Below are positions 1-9,731 of a stretch of DNA of 64,000 bases, one piece after another. The notes under the pieces are model-generated. The model made no database searches and was not told the DNA's origin. It worked only from the letters and a program-made list of their open reading frames with translations. Both the position numbers and the translations under genes were made by a program. Origin of the DNA: Deinococcus arcticus. Its GTDB lineage: Bacteria > Deinococcota > Deinococci > Deinococcales > Deinococcaceae. The first letter of the stretch is position 1, and the number at the start of each line of letters is the position of its first letter. The stretch is taken from NCBI RefSeq assembly GCF_003028415.1, contig NZ_PYSV01000003.1, positions 236,344 to 300,343 on the forward strand, read 5' to 3'.

Positions 1-240
1 CGCCAGAATCAGCAGGTCCAGCGCCCACCCCACCGGGCGGCGCAGGCGTTCGTCGCGCCGGGCGCGCAGCACCTGCACCCCCAGCCGTACCAGCAGCACC
101 CCGCCCACCAGCACCGGGCTGGGCAGCGCCCCGCCGCTCAGCAGCGGCCACAGCAGCAGCGCGGCCAGCACCAGCAGCAGCAGGAAACTCAGGCGGGTCA
201 GGGCGTCGGGGGCAGCTGGGGCAGGCTCAGGCGAGGTCAC
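1..240 (-). CDS. Membrane protein, N-terminal fragment
   Basis: An open frame runs off the left window edge. It starts at a GTG at 240 and gives 80 residues. After a short Ala/Pro-rich leader come two hydrophobic segments, roughly residues 17-36 and 38-52, separated by Gly/Pro. An Arg-rich loop (VLRARRDERLRR) follows, and a further hydrophobic stretch begins at the edge. The upstream ATG near 248 meets a stop at once, so GTG is the likely start. I do not recognise the family. It looks like a small integral membrane protein. Confidence 0.6.
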   Translation of the reverse strand, partial: MTSPEPAPAAPDALTRLSFLLLLVLAALLLWPLLSGGALPSPVLVGGVLLVRLGVQVLRARRDERLRRPVGWALDLLILA

Positions 241-316
241 GGCCCCATTACAGCAGCTTCCGCCGTTGACGCGGTGGGAGCAGCGCGGCGAGGCCAGCCC
301 AGGGTGCGCGCCCGGT

Positions 317-1951
317 TCAGCCGGGCGGCCCCGCGTACACGCGCAGCTGGTTCTTGCCCGCGCGTTTGGCCTCGTACATGGCCTGATCGGCGGCGTGCAA
401 CAGGGCTTCCCGGTCCTGGGCCTGCGCCGGGTACAGGGCGCAGCCGCAGCTGGCCCCCACCTCCACCAGCTGTCCCCCCAGCCGCGCCGCGCCCTGCAGG
501 GCGCCCAGCAGGCGCTCGCCCACCTGCACGGCCCCGGCCTCGTCCAGATGGCGCAGCATCACCACGAATTCATCGCCAGACAACCGCGCCAGCAGGTCCG
601 AATCGCGCACCCCGGCGCGCAGCCGCCGCGCCACCTCGCGCAGCAGCTCATCGCCGGCGGCGTGGCCCAGCGCGTCGTTCACGGCCTTGAAGCCGTCCAG
701 GTCCAGAAACAGCAGGGCCAGCGGTTGAGCCCGGGCCAGCGCGTGGTCCACTTGCTCTAAAAACAGCGCGCGGTTGGGCAGGCCCGTCAGGGGGTCGTGC
801 GTGGCCAGGGTGCGCGCGTGGCGCTCGGCCTGGCGCAGTTCGGCATTCAGCTGCTCCAGCTCGGCGCTGCGGCGGCGCTCCAGTTCGGCCTCGCGCTGCA
901 GCAGCGACACCTTGGCCTGCACCGCCAGCACCTTGACCTTGCGGTCCAGGGTCTGGGCGTGCAGCGCCCGTTCCAGCGTCAGATACCGCTTGTGGTGGTG
1001 CAGCGCCGCTTCAAAGTCGCGCTCCAGTTCGTACCACTCGGCCAGTGCGGCGTGCACCTCGCCCTCGCGGCCCTGCAGGCCCGCGCGCTGGGCCAGGCCC
1101 AGGGCCGTGTCCAGGTCGCGCCGCGCCGCCTGTGGGGCGCCCGCGTGGCGGTGCAGGCGGGCGCGGGCCATCAGGGTATAGGCTTCAAAATCCTTTTCCT
1201 GTCCGGCGCGGTGCAGGGCCAGCGCCTCTTCGCACAGCGGCCACGCGTCGTCCGGGCGGCCCAGGTCCAGCAGGGTCAGGGTGAGGTAGGTCAGGGCCAC
1301 GGCCTCGGGCTGTCGCAAGCCCAGGGCGCGCAGCGTGGGCAGCGCCGCCTGCCCCAGACTGTGGGCGCGGTCCAGCTGCCCCAGATGATAGTGGTCAATG
1401 GCGATATTCAGGTCGTTGATGGCGCCCTGCAGCGCGGGCATGCCGCCGCCTTCACCCGCCGCGTCCAGGGCCGCCAGCACCCCCGCCACCCGCTGGTGCA
1501 GCGCCAGCGCCTCCTCGTGGTCCTGCAGCTCCCAGGCCATCAGCGCCATGTTGGACAGCACCTTGGCTTCCAGCACCCGGTCACCGTGCACCTGCGCCCG
1601 CTCCAGGCCGCGCAGGGCGTGTTCCATGCCCTGTGGGTAGTGGCCCAGGCGAAAATACGCCACGCTCAGGGCGTTGGCGTTGTTGCCCAGCAGTTCGGGA
1701 AACTGGGGGTCGGCCAGGGTCTGGGCCCGTTCCAGCGCCGCCAGGGCCGCCGGATAATCGGCCAGATAGATGGCGCTGGCCCCCACCATCGTCAGGGCCA
1801 GCGCCTGCGCCCGGGTGTCGCCCAGCGCCTCGGCCAGCGCCAGGGCCTCGCGGGCCAGCGCCGCGCCCTGCACCGGGTCGCCCAGCTTGCGCTCCTCGGC
1901 CTCCACCAGCAGCCGGGCCAGCTGCTGGGCTTCCGGCCCCCTCTCGGTCAT
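317..1951 (-). CDS. TPR-repeat GGDEF-domain protein (putative diguanylate cyclase)
   Basis: This 544-residue soluble protein has Ala/Leu-rich tetratricopeptide-like helical repeats (about residues 5-330), a charged coiled coil (about 335-380) and a C-terminal GGDEF domain (about 383-540). The GGDEF domain makes cyclic di-GMP from two GTP. The signature is SGDEF at 458-462, with DLDGFK at 417-422 for metal binding. An RxxD (RDSD, 449-452) sits five residues before the signature, as expected of the product-inhibition I-site. Ser in the first signature position is tolerated in active enzymes, so activity is likely but unproven. The TPR array probably senses a protein partner. A CACACT box lies 5 nt before the ATG, suggesting a leaderless mRNA. 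No EAL or HD-GYP partner is nearby. Confidence 0.9.
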   Translation of the reverse strand: MTERGPEAQQLARLLVEAEERKLGDPVQGAALAREALALAEALGDTRAQALALTMVGASAIYLADYPAALAALERAQTLADPQFPELLGNNANALSVAYFRLGHYPQGMEHALRGLERAQVHGDRVLEAKVLSNMALMAWELQDHEEALALHQRVAGVLAALDAAGEGGGMPALQGAINDLNIAIDHYHLGQLDRAHSLGQAALPTLRALGLRQPEAVALTYLTLTLLDLGRPDDAWPLCEEALALHRAGQEKDFEAYTLMARARLHRHAGAPQAARRDLDTALGLAQRAGLQGREGEVHAALAEWYELERDFEAALHHHKRYLTLERALHAQTLDRKVKVLAVQAKVSLLQREAELERRRSAELEQLNAELRQAERHARTLATHDPLTGLPNRALFLEQVDHALARAQPLALLFLDLDGFKAVNDALGHAAGDELLREVARRLRAGVRDSDLLARLSGDEFVVMLRHLDEAGAVQVGERLLGALQGAARLGGQLVEVGASCGCALYPAQAQDREALLHAADQAMYEAKRAGKNQLRVYAGPPG

Positions 1952-2035
1952 ACGGCAGTGTGGCAGGGCCCGTCTCTCGGGGCTGTCACGGCGCGCGCGG
2001 AAAAGACCTTCTGGAGCTGTGCCAGGTCGCTGGGC

Positions 2036-3937
<1,902 letters not shown>

Positions 3938-4057
3938 GGAGCAAAGTCTAGCGGCGCCCTGGGGCGGCCCGGCACAATCTGACGGGAAGGTAAAGACAGG
4001 GGGCGGGATGCGGTGGGGGGTGTGGTGAAGGTTGAGGGGGTAAGGGGGCCGCATGGG

Positions 4058-4675
4058 TCAGGGCCGCGTGATGACCTCGCCTGAGCGGGTGGTGACTGTC
4101 AGGATGGGCCGCGCAGGGTTCGACACATCAACGGCGCAGCTGGCAATGCTCCGGGGCGCCGTCATGTCAGGGTAATTTGCGAAGCAGTCGCCGCCTTTGG
4201 CCTTTCCGTTCAGACTCTCGGCGTACACCGTCATGTAAACGCCCATCACATAGGCGTTGATCCCAGCGCTCTGGGCTTCTTCACGGGCACTGAGAAGCCC
4301 TGGAATGACTGAGGTCACGAGCACCGTGAGCTGTAGCAAGAGCGACAACAGCAGATGAGCACCCACAATGCCCCACTTCATCCGGGGAGACAGCGCCTCC
4401 CGGGTCCACCCCTGCGCCCGCTCTTTGGCATACGTGTCGCGGTAGTGCATGAGCATGAACGCGATAGCGACGCAGGCCAGCACCTGCCCGGCGTTGCCCC
4501 AGTTGATGACGGCGAATCCAACCCCATACATTGTGGCCAACCAGGCCACATGCATGGGAAAGCGGTTGAGGTAGGTAAATCCAGCTCCTGGTGCAAGAAA
4601 GGTCAACAAGAGGCCCAACCAGTAGTGGGGAGGCTTGGGCGTCAACGTGGCCGCGACTGAGGACACCGTGGTCAT
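4058..4675 (-). CDS. Hypothetical polytopic membrane protein
   Basis: This 205-residue protein has about four hydrophobic segments in its first 125 residues (starting around YWLGLLLTFLAPGAGFTYL, then 45-60, 65-78 and 103-125). A more polar C-terminal domain holds two cysteines (GGDCF and IASCAV) that could form a disulfide outside the membrane. The N-terminal pattern with Pro-Gly-Ala-Gly resembles TM2-type proteins, and the C-terminal part is loosely pilin-like, but I cannot assign a family. The DNA just upstream (4676-4735) is strikingly AT-rich for this genome and likely holds its promoter. Confidence 0.75.
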   Translation of the reverse strand: MTTVSSVAATLTPKPPHYWLGLLLTFLAPGAGFTYLNRFPMHVAWLATMYGVGFAVINWGNAGQVLACVAIAFMLMHYRDTYAKERAQGWTREALSPRMKWGIVGAHLLLSLLLQLTVLVTSVIPGLLSAREEAQSAGINAYVMGVYMTVYAESLNGKAKGGDCFANYPDMTAPRSIASCAVDVSNPARPILTVTTRSGEVITRP

Positions 4676-4834
4676 GAGATGAGATTATTATGGGCTTTCT
4701 TGCACAAATCTTTAATTATTTATTTGGCCAGCACGTCTGAGTGTGACCAGCCTCACGCCGATTTGCGCCATGTTCTAGCGGCTGGGGCGCGGCCCGGGAT
4801 TCTCCCCCACCGCACCCGACCTCCTGCCTCCCGC

Positions 4835-5878
4835 TTACACCTTCACCAGCCAGCCCTCCGGCGCCGGGCGGTCCCCGAACTGAATGCCCGTCAGCTCGTC
4901 GTACAGGCGCCGGGTCACCGGGCCCACCTGGGTTTCGCTGTGGAATACGTGGAACCTGTCGCCGTGCTGAATGCCGCCGATGGGCGTGATCACGGCGGCC
5001 GTGCCACAGGCGCCCGCCTCGCTGTACTCGCCCAGGCGGTCAATGTACACGTCGCCTTCCACCACCTTCAGGCCCAGGCGGTGCTCGGCCAGGTGCAGCA
5101 GGCTGTACTTGGTGATGCTGGGCAGGATGCTGGGGGACTTGGGCGTCACGAAGGTCTGCCCGTCTTTGGTAATGGCGAAAAAGTTGGCGGCCCCCACCTC
5201 TTCAATCTTGGTGTGGGTGGCGGGGTCCAGGTAAATGGCGTCGGCGAAGTGGCGCTCTTTGGCCTCAAAGCCGGGCAGCAGACTGGCGGCGTAGTTGCCC
5301 CCCACCTTGGCCGCCCCGGTGCCGTGCGGCGCGGCGCGGTCGTAGCCGGAGGTGATGAAGTTGTGCGGGGTCAGGCCGCCCTTGAAGTAGGCCCCCACCG
5401 GAATGGCGAACACCCCGAACAGGAATTCCGGCGCCGAGCGCACGCCGATGTTGTCGCCCACGCCAATCACGTAGGGGCGCAGGTACAGCGCGCCGCCCGT
5501 GCCGTAGGGGGGAATCCAGTGGTCGTTGGCCCGGACCACCTGACGGCACGCGTCAATAAACTGCTCGGTGCTCACCTCGGGCATCAGCACGCGGCGGCAG
5601 CTTTCTTGCATGCGCGCGGCGTTCTGGTCGGGGCGAAACAGGTTCACGCTGCCGTCGGCGGCGCGGTAGGCTTTCAGCCCTTCAAAGCATTGCTGCCCGT
5701 AGTGCAGGGCCGTAGAGCCCTCGCTGATGTGCAGCACGTTGTCCAGGGTCAGCTGGCCGCTGTCCCACTGTCCGCCGCGCCAGTGCGACAGGTAGCGTTC
5801 ATCAGTGCGGATATAGCTGAAGCCCAGAGTGGACCAGTCGAGGTTCACCGGCGGACGGGGCGTGGCAGGCGTCGTCAT
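4835..5878 (-). CDS. ilvE: Branched-chain amino acid aminotransferase IlvE
   Basis: This fold-type IV PLP aminotransferase catalyses the last step of Leu, Ile and Val synthesis and the first of their breakdown. The 347-residue length is typical of the BCAT2-like group. Recognisable blocks are FEGLKAYR, RPYVIGVGDNIG, the PLP-lysine region AAKVGGNYAASLLP, and EVGAANFFAI, then GTAAVITPIG near the C-terminus. I chose the ATG at 5878 (MTTPATPRPPVN). In-frame ATGs further upstream add a basic segment unlike the family. It sits alone between a membrane protein and the his genes. Confidence 0.95.
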   Translation of the reverse strand: MTTPATPRPPVNLDWSTLGFSYIRTDERYLSHWRGGQWDSGQLTLDNVLHISEGSTALHYGQQCFEGLKAYRAADGSVNLFRPDQNAARMQESCRRVLMPEVSTEQFIDACRQVVRANDHWIPPYGTGGALYLRPYVIGVGDNIGVRSAPEFLFGVFAIPVGAYFKGGLTPHNFITSGYDRAAPHGTGAAKVGGNYAASLLPGFEAKERHFADAIYLDPATHTKIEEVGAANFFAITKDGQTFVTPKSPSILPSITKYSLLHLAEHRLGLKVVEGDVYIDRLGEYSEAGACGTAAVITPIGGIQHGDRFHVFHSETQVGPVTRRLYDELTGIQFGDRPAPEGWLVKV

Positions 5879-6005
5879 GCCCCGATTGTGGACCACGGCG
5901 CCGGGACCGGTCCACCAGGAGCGGACAGCAGGAGGGCGGAACGTGGCTGGCCGCGCGAGGCGCCTCGGAACAGGCGACCAGGGCCGCCTGCCCCCAGCAC
6001 ACGCT

Positions 6006-6641
6006 TTACGCTTCGGCCTCCACCACATACCGCCGGAAGCGTTCCAGAATCGCCAGCCCCACCGCGCCGCTTTTTTCGGGGTGAAACTGTGTGGCATGCA
6101 GGTTGCCCTGGCTGAGGGCTGCCCAGAAGGGCACGCCGTATTCGGTCAGTGCCCCGGCGTCCACCTCCGTCTCTATGGGCACGTAATAGGAGTGCACAAA
6201 GTAGGCGTAGGCCGGGCAGGCCAGGTCGCGCAGCAGGGGGCTGTCGCCCACCTTGTCCAGCGAGTTCCAGCCCATCTGCGGCACCTTCAGGCCCGGCACG
6301 GCCTCGAACCGGCGCACGGTGCCGGGTACCAGCCCCAGCCCGCGCACCCCGGGCGCCTCCTCGGAGCCCGAGAGGAGCATCTGCATCCCCACGCAGATAC
6401 CCAGCAGCGGCGTGCCGGCCTCTGCTGCGTCCAGCACCGGCTGGCGAAAGCCGCTCTCGTCGAACGCTTCCATCACCTGCCGGAAGTGGCCCTGGCCCGG
6501 CACCACCACCGCCCGCGCGCCGGGCACGTCGGCGGGGTCGGCGCTGACCTTCACGGTCATGCCGGCCCGCTCCAGCGCCTTGGCCGCACTGCGCACATTG
6601 CCCGCGCCGTAGTCCAGCAGCAGCACTTCCGGCGCGCTCAC
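6006..6641 (-). CDS. hisH: Imidazole glycerol phosphate synthase glutaminase subunit HisH
   Basis: HisH is the glutamine amidotransferase subunit that feeds ammonia to HisF in histidine synthesis. The 211-residue protein begins VSAPEVLLLDYGAGN at a GTG. It carries the class I amidotransferase nucleophile block LLGICVGMQML (Cys) and the C-terminal His/Glu pair in ATQFHPEKSG. The GTG start overlaps the hisB stop in a GTGA, so translation of the two is probably coupled. hisF is not in the window, so the his genes appear split into small groups. Confidence 0.96.
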   Translation of the reverse strand: MSAPEVLLLDYGAGNVRSAAKALERAGMTVKVSADPADVPGARAVVVPGQGHFRQVMEAFDESGFRQPVLDAAEAGTPLLGICVGMQMLLSGSEEAPGVRGLGLVPGTVRRFEAVPGLKVPQMGWNSLDKVGDSPLLRDLACPAYAYFVHSYYVPIETEVDAGALTEYGVPFWAALSQGNLHATQFHPEKSGAVGLAILERFRRYVVEAEA

Positions 6642-7225
6642 AGGCTCCCCTTGGTGCTGGGCATGGCGCCGGAGGTCACGGCCACCGCGTCGCGCAGGGC
6701 GCGGGCCAGGGCTTTCATGATCGCCTCGATCACATGGTGCGCCTCGCGCCCGGCCAGCAGGCGCACGTGCAGCGTGACCCCGCCGTGGTTGCACAGGCCG
6801 CGCAGAAATTCGCGCAGGTGGTAGTGGCTCATGCCGCCCGCCGCGCCCCACACGTCCAGCGTTTCCGGCTCAAAGGCCAGGTGCGCCCGGCCGGAAAGGT
6901 CCACCACCACATGGGCCAGCGTTTCGTCCATGGGCACAAAGGCGCTGCCGTAGCGCTCAATGCCCTTGCGGTCGCCCAGCGCCTGGGTCAGCGCCTGCCC
7001 CAGCGTGATGCCAGCGTCTTCAATCAGGTGATGGGGCTCAATGTGCAGGTCGCCTGTGGCCTGCACATTCAGGCCCAGGCGGGCGTGGCGGGCCAGCGCG
7101 TCCAGCATGTGGTCAAAAAACCCGTGCCCGGTCTGGGGCGGGTCGTAGGCGGCAGAATCAAGGTCCAGGCGAACGGTGATGTTCGTTTCGCTGGTCTGGC
7201 GGGTCACAGTGGCCGAGCGGCTCAT
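6638..7225 (-). CDS. hisB: Imidazoleglycerol-phosphate dehydratase HisB
   Basis: HisB removes water from imidazole glycerol phosphate (histidine pathway). At 195 residues it is the monofunctional form without a fused phosphatase. Metal-binding histidines appear in GHGFFDHMLDALARH, EPHHLIEDAG, MSHYHLREF and EAHHVIEA. The start at 7225 (MSRSATVTR) is chosen because a TAGCAT box ends 7 nt before it, matching the leaderless pattern. An alternative ATG lies three codons upstream. It is the first gene of the hisB-hisH pair and is divergent from ddrA. Confidence 0.96.
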   Translation of the reverse strand: MSRSATVTRQTSETNITVRLDLDSAAYDPPQTGHGFFDHMLDALARHARLGLNVQATGDLHIEPHHLIEDAGITLGQALTQALGDRKGIERYGSAFVPMDETLAHVVVDLSGRAHLAFEPETLDVWGAAGGMSHYHLREFLRGLCNHGGVTLHVRLLAGREAHHVIEAIMKALARALRDAVAVTSGAMPSTKGSL

Positions 7226-7321
7226 GGGCTGCATGCTAGAGCGTTCGGGCGCCCCTGGACCGTGGCTTGTCGAGGGGGCAAGGTGAGCCCAGGCCCAGAA
7301 CAACGCCCCAGCCATTCTGCC

Positions 7322-7350
7322 TTGACCGTAATTCTATTCTGTTATAAACT
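7322..7350 (+). promoter_or_regulatory. ddrA promoter, leaderless type
   Basis: TTGACC (7322-7327) and TAAACT (7345-7350) are separated by 17 bp. The ATG of ddrA follows after only 6 nt, so transcription would begin essentially at the start codon. The AT-rich stretch 7331-7347, between the two boxes, ends in CTGTTATAA. That resembles one half of the radiation/desiccation response motif (TTATG...CATAA) bound by DdrO, but the left half is poor. Confidence 0.6.
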
Positions 7351-7356
7351 AAATCC

Positions 7357-7955
<599 letters not shown>

Positions 7956-7959
<4 letters not shown>

Positions 7960-8069
7960 TCTGGCGCGGACGCAGCGGCGACCGCCCCGGCGCTGGCCAA
8001 CTGCTGACCTTCACCCTTTCCTTGCTCCTGCTGATGCTCCTGGGCGGCACCCTGGCCCGCCTGCTCTGA
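7956..8069 (+). CDS. 37-residue membrane peptide overlapping ddrA
   Basis: The ORF starts at the ATG of an ATGA that contains the ddrA stop codon, so it would be translated by reinitiation. It encodes a short basic N-terminus (MIWRGRSGDRPGAG), one hydrophobic helix rich in Leu (about 16-32), and a short ARLL end. The layout fits a single-pass small membrane protein with a positive-inside cytoplasmic end. I recognise no family. The frame is short, so chance is possible, but the exact 4-nt overlap and TM-like composition argue for a gene. Confidence 0.45.
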
Positions 8070-8152
8070 GTCCTGCCCCAGGCGGGATTTGCCCTTGCCT
8101 TGTCACCACCAGAGTACGCACAGTTCTCGGCAGCCACCCTTACGCTGGCCGC

Positions 8153-8944
8153 ATGACCTGGAACCCCGAGGTGTATGACCAGTTCAAGGCCGCCCGCAGC
8201 GCCCCAGTGCAGGACCTGCACGCGCTGATTCCCGAGCGGCCCTACCGCCGCGTGGTGGACCTGGGCTGCGGCACGGGCGAGCACACGCTGGCCCTGGCCC
8301 GCCGCTTCCCAGGCGCGCAGGTGACGGGCCTGGACAGCAGCCCCGAGATGCTGGCGCGCGCCGCCCAGCACGGAGCGCCCAACCTCCACTTTGTGCCAGG
8401 AGACATCGCGGCGCTGTCCGGCACCTTTGAGCTGATTCACGCCAATGCTTCGCTCCAGTGGCTGCCCGACCACCCGGCGCTGCTCCCCAGGCTGTGGAGA
8501 CACCTGACCCCGGGCGGCGTGCTGGCCGTGCAGGTGCCCGCCAACCACGACCACCCCAGCCACCGCCTGCTGAGCGAAACCGCCGCCGACTTTGCAGAGG
8601 AACTGGGCGGCTATACCCGCTTTGGCACCGCGCACGGCGCCTCGCCGGTTCTGAGCCCGGCCGCCTATGCCGAGCATCTGGACGCCCTGGGGGCCCATGA
8701 CATCACGGCCCTGAGCAAGGTGTACCCGGTGGTGCTGGACGGCGCTGAAGGCCTGATCGCCTGGACACGCGGCACGGCGCTGGTGCCCTACCTCTCGCGG
8801 CTGGATGACGCCACCGGGGCGCGCTTCCTGGCCGCTTACCGGGCAAGGTTGCAGGCCGCCTTTCCCGGCGAGCGGCTGTATTACGCCTTTACCCGGGTGC
8901 TGTTTGTGGCCAGCAAACCGGCAGAGTCAGGCCGGGCGCTCTGA
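8153..8944 (+). CDS. tam: Trans-aconitate 2-methyltransferase (Tam-like)
   Basis: This 263-residue class I SAM-dependent methyltransferase has the full Tam pattern: MTWNPEVYDQFKAAR at the N-terminus, SAM motif I VVDLGCGTGEHT, acidic loop GLDSSPEML, and NASLQWLPDH. Tam esterifies trans-aconitate, an inhibitory by-product of the citric acid cycle. A TACGCT box ends 6 nt before the ATG, so the mRNA is probably leaderless. Substrate is assigned by family resemblance only. The gene is separated from ddrA and its overlapping small ORF by about 80 bp. Confidence 0.85.
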   Translation: MTWNPEVYDQFKAARSAPVQDLHALIPERPYRRVVDLGCGTGEHTLALARRFPGAQVTGLDSSPEMLARAAQHGAPNLHFVPGDIAALSGTFELIHANASLQWLPDHPALLPRLWRHLTPGGVLAVQVPANHDHPSHRLLSETAADFAEELGGYTRFGTAHGASPVLSPAAYAEHLDALGAHDITALSKVYPVVLDGAEGLIAWTRGTALVPYLSRLDDATGARFLAAYRARLQAAFPGERLYYAFTRVLFVASKPAESGRAL

Positions 8945-9145
8945 AAGCCGGTGACCGCGCTCACGACCCAGCGCGCCTTCCGGGCGAACGGGTGGTGAAC
9001 AGGACAGAGGGCCATCGCGGGCAGAACTGAAGGGCACTTGCCCAGCCCAAGGCATGGAACATGCGGCTCTTCTCAATGAGCCCACAGCCGGAGGTCATCC
9101 CTGCAGGTCAAAGCAGTCCCCTTGTAATGGGCACCCGCGCCCGCC

Positions 9146-9646
9146 TCAGTCCAGCAGGTCCCTGGGGTCCAGGTTCTGTTCCACCAGTTGCGGGGTCAGC
9201 AGCATGACCAGCCGCGCCATCTTGCCCGAGCGGTCCCTCACGTTGCCTTCCATGAGGTACAGATTCTTGAACATCCCGTCGCCCAGGCGGTACATGTTCA
9301 TGACCTCGCCGTCCTTCTTAGCGGCCTTCAGAAAGATCAGCTGCCGCGCGCCCACGAACTCGGCCGCCTTGCCCCTGGGGTTAACCAGCATGATCGCCCA
9401 GTGCTCGGGGCTGAGCTTGGGCATGTACATGAACATCAGGGCTTCGGTGGGCACGCCAGCGGGCTGCGCCCACAGCTGCATGATCAGGTCCGTGCCCATG
9501 CGGGTGTCCATGACCGGCTTGGTTCTGGCCTGCCCGGTGGCATACGACCACATGGTTTTCGAGTAGTCGGCGGCCTGGGCCAGCCCGGCGGCCCCCAGGG
9601 CAGCAGCGGCCAGTGCGGTGCGGGAAAAGCGGGCGAGCGTGTTCAT
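9146..9646 (-). CDS. Secreted hypothetical protein
   Basis: The 166-residue product begins with a clear signal peptide (MNTLARFSRTALAAAALGA, cleavage likely after AQA near residue 26). The mature part, from ADYSKTMW, is a small beta-rich domain with many Met residues (LMFMYMPKLSPEH) and no cysteines. The pattern resembles outer-membrane lipoprotein-sorting (LolA-type) domains of the MucB/RseB superfamily, but the match is weak. The start at 9646 is chosen because it begins the signal peptide. An ATG four codons upstream is also possible. The gene follows hrpB in the same direction. Confidence 0.75.
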   Translation of the reverse strand: MNTLARFSRTALAAAALGAAGLAQAADYSKTMWSYATGQARTKPVMDTRMGTDLIMQLWAQPAGVPTEALMFMYMPKLSPEHWAIMLVNPRGKAAEFVGARQLIFLKAAKKDGEVMNMYRLGDGMFKNLYLMEGNVRDRSGKMARLVMLLTPQLVEQNLDPRDLLD

Positions 9647-9731
9647 CGCCCCCAGCATGGCAGCCAACCGCCCGGCACGCGGCGGGATGTGCGGCCCGTT
9701 GGGGGGGACATGCCCCCAGCACCGGCCCGGC

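Noticed and set aside
7325..7350. Full radiation/desiccation response palindrome upstream of ddrA
   Set aside because: Only the right half resembles the motif. The left half matches too poorly to call, so it is noted only as a half-site.
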